Part shown: one piece after another, positions 1 to 6,148 of the stretch
How the letters are laid out: each line of letters begins with the position of its first letter
How positions within the stretch are numbered: position 1 is the first letter of the stretch
Assembly: GCA_026987055.1 (NCBI GenBank)
Contig: JALSNL010000450.1
Span: 1-6,148 of the forward strand
DNA from: Melioribacteraceae bacterium
GTDB lineage: Bacteria > Bacteroidota > Ignavibacteria > Ignavibacteriales > Melioribacteraceae
Length of the DNA: 6,148 bases
Direction of reading: 5' to 3'
Program-made: the position numbers and the translations under genes
Notes under the pieces: generated by a model
Told to the model about the DNA's origin: nothing
What the model saw: the letters and a program-made list of their open reading frames with translations, nothing else
Database searches by the model: none

Positions 1-1
1 T

Positions 2-2803
2 CTTCCCGGAGCAAATGCTTTATTAGTAAATACTTCTCTAGGTTCTGCTACAGATTTTGATGGAAAGTTTTATATTAATGCTATTCCTGTTGGTAATTAT
101 ATTTTGCGCATCAGATATATCGGATACAACACAAAAGATATAAACATAAACTTAAAACCAAATCAAAAGTTAGTAGTTAAAGTTGAATTAAAGGATAAAA
201 CAATTGAATTGAGTAAAGATATTGTTGTTTCGGCTCAAAGACAGGGACAGGTTGCCGCAATCAATCAACAACTAACTTCCGAATCTATTGTAAATGTTGT
301 TTCCGCCGAGAAGATGCTAGAATTTCCTGATGCCAATGTAGCCGAATCGGTTGCCCGACTTCCCGGTGTATCTATTATAAGAGACGGTGGAGAAGGAGCC
401 GGATTAGTAATAAGAGGTTTATCTCCAAAGTTTAGTAAGGTTACTGTAGATGGAATTGATATGGCTTCTACAGGGAATAATACCAGAGGTTCTAATCTAA
501 GCGGTATTTCTCAAGAAAATCTTAAAGGGATTGAATTATACAAATCCCCCACTGCTGATATGGACGGCGAAGCAATAGGAGGAACCGTAAATTTACAAAC
601 AGGAAAAGCACCCGCAAAACCTGTCCGAATAATAAGAACATACGGCTTCTATAACGAACTTGAAAATAATTTCGGTCAGTATTCTCTTTTTGGTAAATTC
701 AGTCAACGTTTTTATAACAATATTTTTGGTGTACAAGCATCGGTAAATCTTGAATCAAGAGATAGAAGTGCGGACTATTTCAGCGGTGCTTATGAACTTG
801 GCATTGCTGATACGAACAACAATAGAACTCCCCTTTTAATTACAAATTCGTCCGTTACCGATAGATTGGAAACAAGAAAAAGAATTGGCGGTAATATAAT
901 TTTAGATTATAATTTACCTAACGGTTCAATTAAGTTCAGCAGTTTTTTAAGTAAAACATCAAGAGAACTATTTGATAGGAGCAGACAAATATCGATAACT
1001 AATGTTTCCGGCAGACAAATAATTAGAGAAGCCGAATTATCTTTAGAATCTTATGTTAATTCCCTTAGAGGAGAGCATTCTTTCGGAAATATTGGCACCG
1101 ATTGGGCTTTATCGTTCGGTTATTCAAGGAATAAAAGACCTTTCGATCATTACATTCAATTTAATGAAGATGTAAAATTACCAAATATAAATGATGTTCC
1201 ACTTGACCAAAACGCTATCGACTACTACAATTATGTTTCTATAGATAGTTCTGCTGAAATTGACCGAGCTCGATATAGAAACGAAAATACACAAGAAAGA
1301 AATTTTATCGGTCAATTAAATATAAAATATAATTTTTCAATTACTTCCGATATAAGCGGATATATTAAAGTCGGAACTAAATATAAACACATTAACCGTG
1401 ATAGAAAATTTAACGAAGCTCAATTGTGGGCATATTTATATGATGATTGGAATAATCTTACTTCTTATGATTTTATAGATAACAATTATAAACCGAACCA
1501 TTTCTTAAGAGGTAAAGCTAATTTAGGAATAATTTTAGATGCTTCACGCAACAAAACATTTTACAATAAATATTCCTCTTCGGAGCATTATGTAAATAGC
1601 CTATATTATGCATATCGCAGTTCCGTTAGTTCCGGTTCAGGAATTCCGAATTATAAAACCAAAGAGAATACTCTAGCTTTTTATATAATGCCAAAAATTA
1701 AATATAAAAATATTATTACTTTTATTCCCGGCTTCCGTTTTGAGCAAGTAGATAATAAATATTTTGGTAATAATTACTTTAGCCTTGTTAGTAATTCTCC
1801 ACAACCGCGTTCAACCGATTACTTTTTGAATGATACAACAGCAACACAAAATTATAATGATATTTTGCCAATGATTCATTTAAAACTGCAACCGGCTGAA
1901 TGGTTCGATGTAAAAATTTCTTATACAAAAACTTTATCCAAACCGAATTTTAATTGGCTAATACCTTCGCAATCCTTGAGCAATTTTACCGGAGTAAATA
2001 TTTACAAAGGTAACCCGTCACTTAAACCTGCACGTGCTTTTAGTTATGATATTTATGCATCCTTTTATCAACCTAGTTTGGGTTTGATTTCCGTAGGTTA
2101 TTATTCAAAAAAAATTGATGATATATCCGTATTATTTAGAACATTTATTACCGAGGAACAAATAAAAAACGGTTTACCAGATTTTGGAATTCCACCGTTA
2201 AAAAATAACCAACACGGAATTAATAATCTTTATAACGGCAATACTTTAAGAACACCAATTAATTTACCTCAATCAACCGTAGAGGGAATTGAATTTGAAT
2301 TACAAACTAATTTTTCACTTTATCCAATACCGGATTTCTTAAAAGGAATTGTTTTATCATTCAATTATTCTCTAATAAATTCTTCAACCTATTTTCCATG
2401 GTCTAAAACTACAACTAAAATTGTTACCACTCCGTATCCTCATGTTGTAACAAAAACAGAATCCGGTTTACGTAAAGGACAAGTTCCCGGACAAGCTGAT
2501 TATCTTATGAATTTATCTATAGGTTACGACTATAAAGGATTTTCCGGAAGAATTGTAATGTTTAATCAAAGTAAAAGTATTGCCGAGGTTGGAACACAAA
2601 AGGAATTGGATTCGTATAGAAGCGGTTTTACCAGATGGGATTTATCACTAAAACAGAAAGTATTCAACAATTTAACTGTTTTCTTCAATTTTGTAAATCT
2701 AACTAACAATTTGGATGAGTCTTTCCAATCAACAACAAACTTTAATACAAAACTGCAAGATTACGGAAAATCGTTAGAGTTAGGAATACAATTAAATATG
2801 TAA
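2..2803 (+). CDS. TonB-dependent outer-membrane receptor, 5' partial (non-SusC type)
   Basis: This is an outer-membrane channel that imports a ligand, probably oligosaccharide, using TonB energy. The frame is open to the left edge, so the true start is outside the window; 933 residues are visible. Visible residues 1 to about 65 form a carboxypeptidase-regulatory-like beta-sandwich (TDFDGKFYINAIPVGNY, then IRYIGY). A TonB-box-like DIVVSAQ lies at about nt 218-238. The plug follows at about nt 281-601, with FPDANVAESVARLPGVSI, then VIRGL, VTVDGIDM and GEAIGGTVNLQT. The remainder looks like a 22-strand barrel, with a late FVNLTNN motif. The plug wording resembles the TonB-Xanth-Caul receptor group rather than SusC, which would have a different plug end and a SusD gene beside it. 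The protein ends in Asn-Met rather than the usual aromatic residue. The family call is firm; the sugar ligand is inferred from the downstream lyase and GH2 genes. Confidence 0.93.
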   Translation, partial: LPGANALLVNTSLGSATDFDGKFYINAIPVGNYILRIRYIGYNTKDININLKPNQKLVVKVELKDKTIELSKDIVVSAQRQGQVAAINQQLTSESIVNVVSAEKMLEFPDANVAESVARLPGVSIIRDGGEGAGLVIRGLSPKFSKVTVDGIDMASTGNNTRGSNLSGISQENLKGIELYKSPTADMDGEAIGGTVNLQTGKAPAKPVRIIRTYGFYNELENNFGQYSLFGKFSQRFYNNIFGVQASVNLESRDRSADYFSGAYELGIADTNNNRTPLLITNSSVTDRLETRKRIGGNIILDYNLPNGSIKFSSFLSKTSRELFDRSRQISITNVSGRQIIREAELSLESYVNSLRGEHSFGNIGTDWALSFGYSRNKRPFDHYIQFNEDVKLPNINDVPLDQNAIDYYNYVSIDSSAEIDRARYRNENTQERNFIGQLNIKYNFSITSDISGYIKVGTKYKHINRDRKFNEAQLWAYLYDDWNNLTSYDFIDNNYKPNHFLRGKANLGIILDASRNKTFYNKYSSSEHYVNSLYYAYRSSVSSGSGIPNYKTKENTLAFYIMPKIKYKNIITFIPGFRFEQVDNKYFGNNYFSLVSNSPQPRSTDYFLNDTTATQNYNDILPMIHLKLQPAEWFDVKISYTKTLSKPNFNWLIPSQSLSNFTGVNIYKGNPSLKPARAFSYDIYASFYQPSLGLISVGYYSKKIDDISVLFRTFITEEQIKNGLPDFGIPPLKNNQHGINNLYNGNTLRTPINLPQSTVEGIEFELQTNFSLYPIPDFLKGIVLSFNYSLINSSTYFPWSKTTTKIVTTPYPHVVTKTESGLRKGQVPGQADYLMNLSIGYDYKGFSGRIVMFNQSKSIAEVGTQKELDSYRSGFTRWDLSLKQKVFNNLTVFFNFVNLTNNLDESFQSTTNFNTKLQDYGKSLELGIQLNM

Positions 2804-2827
2804 CAAAATTTTTACACTCACTAATAC

Positions 2828-2833
2828 AAGGAG
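2828..2833 (+). promoter_or_regulatory. Shine-Dalgarno site for the beta-helix gene
   Basis: AAGGAG lies 7 nt before the ATG at 2841, which is ideal spacing and fixes that start. It is the only strong Shine-Dalgarno sequence in front of a gene in this window; the genes starting at 4445 and 5623 have none or only a weak GGA. The 37-nt gap 2804-2840 shows no convincing promoter or terminator, so this gene is probably co-transcribed with the receptor. Confidence 0.8.
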
Positions 2834-2840
2834 AAGTCTT

Positions 2841-4388
2841 ATGAAAAAAAGAATTACAAGTTTGTTATTATTAACAATCTTATTTTACATCCCACTCTTA
2901 GCACAAAATGTGATAAATGTAACACCTAACGAAGTAAATTCCCTCAAGAACGCAGTTAGTGCAGCAAACGCTGGTGATATTTTTGTTCTTGAAAGAGGTG
3001 GTTTATATTTCAACCAAGGTAGAATTGATGTTAATGTTCCAATAACCATAAAAGCAAATGACGGAGACGGAGCTTTGCCTTTAGTACAGCAAGCACCGAA
3101 AAATGATGGGAAATACAGTGGCGAAGATTTTAAACTTTTTGCCGATGCTACTTTTATTAACCTACACTTTAACGGTATTCGTAAATCAAGAAGTAATGCA
3201 ACGGGAAGAGCAATCCGCTTAGGTACTTCTCAAGTAAAATTAACCGTTGACGGATGTGTATTTGAAAGATATTGGCTAAGAACCATTGGTCTTAACGATA
3301 AAGACAGTTCGGTTATTCATTACACTAACAACATTCATTTATGGGATGGGAAAGAGGACAGAATAGACAACGGTCGCTTTTTAGATTGCCGTGCTGCCAG
3401 TGTTGATTCTTTATTCGTCATAAATAACACATTTTTAAATTGCAACGATAGATTTATTCGTCACATGGGCGGCGGATTAAAACCGATTAAATATGCTAAA
3501 ATAGATCACAATACATTTTACGGTAACATCGGTTATCGTCCTCCTTTCCAATTCAGACTAATTGAAGAACTTGAATTCACAAATAATATTATTGCCAATG
3601 TAGGTTTACTCGGAACAGATTCCGCTTCAAACAGACTTGACGAAATAGCATATCAAGAACCAAAAGCAATTTGCATTTTTACAATATCCGGCACCGATTC
3701 CGTTAATACAAATATTACAATGAGAAATAACAATGTATTTACAGAACAAAGATTTAAAGATCTTCTTTCCGTAAATCCTGATACTGTTCAAGCAGCTCCT
3801 TTATTTAATAAAGAATGGGCAGATAGAATTGACGAAGCAACAGCAGTACAAGAAGAAGAACTTACTTTTGCTAAAGCTCCCAGCTTAGATAGTTTAGTTG
3901 CCGAAATTCAAAACTATTTCCAAGGCGGAACCAATTGGTCTAATACCGGATTTATAACTCGTACCGAAGTTCTGGCACCTGAAGAAGTTAACATGAATTA
4001 CGGAACTGCAGCATCATCTTATACTGCTGCTGATAACGGACTTCCTTTAGGAGATCTGAATTGGTATCCAGATAAAAAACAAGAATGGATAACCGGAGTT
4101 GAAGAAATAAACAGCAATATACCTAGTAAATTTACTGTAAAGCAAAATTATCCGAATCCATTTAATCCTACTACAAACATTGAGTTTTCCATACCTTTAA
4201 AAAGCAAAGTATCGTTAAAAGTGTTTAATGTTTTAGGACAAGAAGTTGCACAATTGGTAAATAAAGAATTAGCAGCCGGTAATTATAATGTAAATTTCGA
4301 TGCCTCCAATTTAACCTCCGGAATTTATTTTTATACTTTATCAAGCAGTAATTTTACACAAACTAAAAAAATGATTTTACTTCAATAA
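2841..4388 (+). CDS. Secreted parallel beta-helix protein with T9SS sorting domain; possible polysaccharide lyase or binding protein
   Basis: This 515-residue protein has a signal peptide (residues 1-21, MKKR then a hydrophobic run, likely cut at LLA|Q). Residues about 23-70 resemble the opening of pectate-lyase-like beta-helix proteins: VTPNEVNSLKNAV, then AGDIFVLERGGLY and PITIKAN. Helix rungs are visible as repeated short strand-Asn patterns at about 104-113, 132-145, 190-200 (FVINNTFLN), 217-229 (KIDHNTFYGN), 242-254 (FTNNIIANVG) and 290-300. Residues 202-212 hold a charged patch (NDRFIRHMGGG). A linker with GLPLGDLNWYP (400-410) leads to the T9SS sorting domain at 429-515. The fold suggests a PL6-like lyase or a noncatalytic glycan-binding protein, but I cannot see the PL6 signature or an unambiguous catalytic Lys/Arg pair, so no enzyme activity is assigned. 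Cell-surface or extracellular location follows from the tail. The gene sits between the importer and a lyase gene. Confidence 0.85.
   Translation: MKKRITSLLLLTILFYIPLLAQNVINVTPNEVNSLKNAVSAANAGDIFVLERGGLYFNQGRIDVNVPITIKANDGDGALPLVQQAPKNDGKYSGEDFKLFADATFINLHFNGIRKSRSNATGRAIRLGTSQVKLTVDGCVFERYWLRTIGLNDKDSSVIHYTNNIHLWDGKEDRIDNGRFLDCRAASVDSLFVINNTFLNCNDRFIRHMGGGLKPIKYAKIDHNTFYGNIGYRPPFQFRLIEELEFTNNIIANVGLLGTDSASNRLDEIAYQEPKAICIFTISGTDSVNTNITMRNNNVFTEQRFKDLLSVNPDTVQAAPLFNKEWADRIDEATAVQEEELTFAKAPSLDSLVAEIQNYFQGGTNWSNTGFITRTEVLAPEEVNMNYGTAASSYTAADNGLPLGDLNWYPDKKQEWITGVEEINSNIPSKFTVKQNYPNPFNPTTNIEFSIPLKSKVSLKVFNVLGQEVAQLVNKELAAGNYNVNFDASNLTSGIYFYTLSSSNFTQTKKMILLQ
4125..4385 (+). other. Type IX secretion C-terminal sorting domain (type A)
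   Basis: Residues 429-515 of the beta-helix protein. The domain opens with QNYPNPFNPTT and continues with IEFSIP, VSLKVFNVLGQEV, a GNYNVNFDASNLTSGIYFY core and a closing KKMILLQ. These are the expected blocks of the Por secretion-system tail, which directs a protein across the outer membrane and is normally removed or exchanged for a surface anchor. It implies that the organism has a T9SS. The motif wording is the main lineage clue in the window. Confidence 0.95.
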
Positions 4389-4396
4389 ACTGTATA

Positions 4397-4431
4397 AAGA
4401 GCAGGATGTTTTCTATTAACATCCTGCTCTT
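4397..4431 (+). terminator. Strong intergenic hairpin, probable terminator or mRNA-stability element
   Basis: AAGAGCAGGATGTT (4397-4410) pairs perfectly with AACATCCTGCTCTT (4418-4431) around a 7-nt loop, TTCTATT. It starts 8 nt after the stop codon at 4386-4388. The downstream tract (ACTTTAATT) is only moderately T-rich, so termination is probably partial. The next ATG is 13 nt beyond the stem, leaving no room for a separate promoter after it. The hairpin could therefore attenuate transcription into the lyase gene or protect the 3' end of the upstream message. Confidence 0.75.
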
Positions 4432-4444
4432 ACTTTAATTACCA

Positions 4445-5623
4445 ATGAATAAAATTATTATAAATAGCTCATTTATCCTTTTACTTTTTTTTATTAATAG
4501 TTTTTCTTTTCAACATCATAATTCTTTCATTAAAGATTTCTTAAAAAAAGAACAACTTCGCGTAATAAAACAAGCTGATAAATTCTTAAATGAAAAACCG
4601 GTAACAATCACCGCATTTCATTGCTTACGAAGTAAAGGGAATATACACGAATATTTTAGCGAAGGTGATTATTGGTGGCCAAATCCCGATGATCCAAATG
4701 GAGCTTATATTAGAAAAGACGGTTTTTCTAATCCGAATAACTTCAAAAAACATAGAAAAGCCCTAAGACGTTTATCTGTAATTGTTCCTGCATTGGTTGC
4801 TGCTTACAAAATAACACATAAAAAAATTTATGCCCAAAAAGCAATTGAACATTTACGCGCGTGGTTTGTTACACCAAAAACTATGATGAATCCTAATTTA
4901 CTTTACTCTCAAGCAATAAAAGGAATTACTAACGGACGCAGTATCGGGATTATTGACGGCATTCATTTGGTTGAAGTTGCTAAAGCAATAATTGTTCTCC
5001 AAAAAATGAACTCCATTAATAAAATTACATTGCTAAAATTAAAAATTTGGTTCAATAAATTTTTAATTTGGTTAACAACTCATAATTACGGAATAAAAGA
5101 AAGAGATCACGGAAACAACCATAGTACTTGCTGGGCAATGCAAGTGGCAATGTTCTCTAAACTTACAAGTAATAATAAAAATCTTACATTCGTTCGTAAT
5201 TTTTACAAAAATAACCTATTGCCAAATCAAATGGATACTAACGGTTCGTTTCCGAAAGAACTTGCACGTACAAAACCCTATGCTTATTCTATATTTAATT
5301 TAGATGCAATGGCTATGGTTTGTGAAATTACAAGTACTAAAAATGATGATTTATGGGAATATACAACTCCTAACGGGAAAGGGATAAAAAAAGCATTTGC
5401 TTTCCTATTCCCTTTTATTAAAGATAAAAACAAATGGCCCTACAAAAAAGATATTATGTATTGGAAGGATTGGCCGGTTAGACAACCCTCTTTACTTTTG
5501 GCGGCTGTACATTTTAACAAGCCGGAATATTATGAAGTTTGGGAAACATTAAATCCGGAACCTCAAAAAGATGAAATAATTAGAAACTTCCCAATTCGTC
5601 AACCTTTACTATGGATAGAATAA
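4445..5623 (+). CDS. Exported alginate lyase-superfamily enzyme, PL38-like (alginate or glucuronan lyase)
   Basis: This is predicted to cleave a uronic-acid polymer by beta-elimination in the periplasm. The protein has 392 residues, close to the usual length for PL38-type lyases, and appears complete. Residues 1 to about 22 are a hydrophobic signal peptide with no lipobox Cys. Residues 72-81 (SEGDYWWPNP) and 90-97 (RKDGFSNP) are the N-terminal signature of the Alginate_lyase family. DHGNNHSTCW (221-230) supplies the Asn225-His226 pair. ELARTKPYAYSIFNL (272-286) supplies Arg275 and Tyr281, matching the Asn/His/Arg/Tyr active-site set of PL5 and PL38 enzymes. The remainder looks mostly helical, as expected for an alpha/alpha barrel. 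There is no T9SS tail. No Shine-Dalgarno is visible before the ATG, but the signal peptide supports this start. Its stop overlaps the GH2 start. Family membership is firm; the choice of PL38 over PL5 and the substrate are inferred. Confidence 0.88.
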   Translation: MNKIIINSSFILLLFFINSFSFQHHNSFIKDFLKKEQLRVIKQADKFLNEKPVTITAFHCLRSKGNIHEYFSEGDYWWPNPDDPNGAYIRKDGFSNPNNFKKHRKALRRLSVIVPALVAAYKITHKKIYAQKAIEHLRAWFVTPKTMMNPNLLYSQAIKGITNGRSIGIIDGIHLVEVAKAIIVLQKMNSINKITLLKLKIWFNKFLIWLTTHNYGIKERDHGNNHSTCWAMQVAMFSKLTSNNKNLTFVRNFYKNNLLPNQMDTNGSFPKELARTKPYAYSIFNLDAMAMVCEITSTKNDDLWEYTTPNGKGIKKAFAFLFPFIKDKNKWPYKKDIMYWKDWPVRQPSLLLAAVHFNKPEYYEVWETLNPEPQKDEIIRNFPIRQPLLWIE

Positions 5624-6148
5624 TGATTAAACAAATATATTTTTCATTTATAACTATAATTTTAATTTTTAATCTTAACTATTCTCAAACAAATAATAGG
5701 ATTTCTCCATTTGAAAAACCTTTAAGAGAAAAAATTAATTTTAATAATAATTGGTTGTATTTGGAAAATAATTCCGATTCTTTATCTAAAATAATGACAA
5801 TAAAAAAAGGTTGGCAGCCAATTACATTACCACACACATGGAACAAATGGGATGCAACCGATTATTTACCAGGTTACAGACGTGATATAAGTTGGTATAA
5901 AAAATCATTTAATATTAAAGCAAATGAAAATTTTGCAAAATATCTTTTATATTTTGAAGGCTCTAATATTACTACGGAAGTATTTGTAAATAATAAATTT
6001 GCAGGAAAACATATAGGCGGTTATGTTGGTTTTAAAATAGATATTACAAAATTTACAAAAAAAGGAACATTAAATATTGTTTATGTAAAAGTAGATAATT
6101 CAATAAACAAAAATATCATACCTTCTCAAAAATCCGATTTTTTATTTA
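5623..6148 (+). CDS. Exported glycoside hydrolase family 2 enzyme, 3' partial (N-terminal sugar-binding domain)
   Basis: The first 175 codons are visible and the frame is open to the right edge. The ATG shares one base with the preceding TAA (TAATG), suggesting translational coupling with the lyase gene; only a weak GGA at 5613-5615 precedes it. Residues 1 to about 21 form a signal peptide (MIKQIY, a hydrophobic run, then NYS|Q). The GH2 sugar-binding domain follows, with REKINFNNNW (35-44), ITLPHTWN (67-74), PGYRRDISWYKKSF (83-96), LLYFEGSNITTEVFVNNKFAG (108 to about 128), GGYVGFKIDIT (131-141) and IVYVKVDNS (150-158). This is the fold shared by beta-galactosidases, beta-glucuronidases and related enzymes. 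The catalytic barrel with the two Glu residues lies beyond the window, so specificity cannot be read. Next to a uronate lyase, beta-glucuronidase or beta-galactosidase activity on released oligosaccharides is plausible. Confidence 0.88.
   Translation, partial: MIKQIYFSFITIILIFNLNYSQTNNRISPFEKPLREKINFNNNWLYLENNSDSLSKIMTIKKGWQPITLPHTWNKWDATDYLPGYRRDISWYKKSFNIKANENFAKYLLYFEGSNITTEVFVNNKFAGKHIGGYVGFKIDITKFTKKGTLNIVYVKVDNSINKNIIPSQKSDFLF

Noticed and set aside
104..106. TTG as the start codon of the receptor gene
   Set aside because: The same frame is open to base 2 and encodes the front of the carboxypeptidase-regulatory-like domain, so the gene begins outside the window and this TTG is an internal Leu.
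2..2803. SusC-type receptor
   Set aside because: The plug ends in GEAIGGTVNLQT and lacks the SusC-type end motif, and no SusD gene follows.
2841..4388. Firm assignment of the beta-helix protein to PL6 (alginate lyase / chondroitinase B)
   Set aside because: Only the N-terminal beta-helix opening is similar; the characteristic PL6 core motif and catalytic Lys/Arg pair could not be found by eye.
4393..4398. TATAAA as a -10 box for the lyase gene
   Set aside because: No -35-like element lies at a suitable distance, and transcription from it would start inside the hairpin. In such AT-rich DNA the hexamer is expected by chance.
5731..5742. 12-bp palindrome AAAATTAATTTT as an operator
   Set aside because: It lies within the GH2 coding sequence over Lys-Ile-Asn-Phe codons and contains only A and T, so chance is the simpler explanation.
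1..6148. CRISPR arrays, insertion sequences, tRNAs or - strand genes
   Set aside because: No spaced direct repeats, transposase-like frames or tRNA-like folds were seen, and the + strand is almost fully occupied by convincing genes.

Overview
The window is AT-rich, carries all its genes on the + strand, and reads as part of a polysaccharide-utilisation locus from a Bacteroidota/Chlorobi-group bacterium, most likely Ignavibacteria-like. The best lineage evidence is the C-terminal type IX secretion (T9SS) sorting domain at 4125-4385. Its entry motif QNYPNPFNPTT is the form I associate with Ignavibacteria and relatives. A TonB-dependent receptor with an N-terminal carboxypeptidase-regulatory-like domain fits the same group. 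This taxonomic call is inference from protein style, not from a marker gene.

Layout: (1) 2-2803, a TonB-dependent outer-membrane receptor that runs off the left edge. (2) After a 37-nt gap with a clear Shine-Dalgarno sequence, 2841-4388 encodes a secreted beta-helix protein with a T9SS sorting tail. (3) At 4397-4431 there is a perfect 14-bp-stem hairpin. (4) 4445-5623 encodes an exported lyase of the alginate lyase superfamily (Pfam Alginate_lyase type, most like PL38) with the expected Asn-His, Arg and Tyr residues. (5) The stop of that gene overlaps the ATG of the next by one base (TAATG). 5623-6148 is the start of an exported glycoside hydrolase family 2 enzyme that runs off the right edge.

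How they may work together (inference): the T9SS-exported beta-helix protein acts outside the cell, binding or cutting a uronate-containing polysaccharide. The TonB receptor imports the oligosaccharides. The PL38-like lyase and the GH2 enzyme have signal peptides but no visible T9SS tail (the GH2 C-terminus is outside the window), and would finish degradation in the periplasm. The receptor is not of the SusC type and no SusD-like gene lies beside it, so this is not a standard SusC/SusD locus. The substrate is unproven; alginate or a glucuronic-acid polymer is the best guess from the lyase.

No RNA gene, insertion sequence, CRISPR array or - strand gene is supported. There is no gene-free stretch over 300 bases; the longest gap is the 56 bases at 4389-4444.
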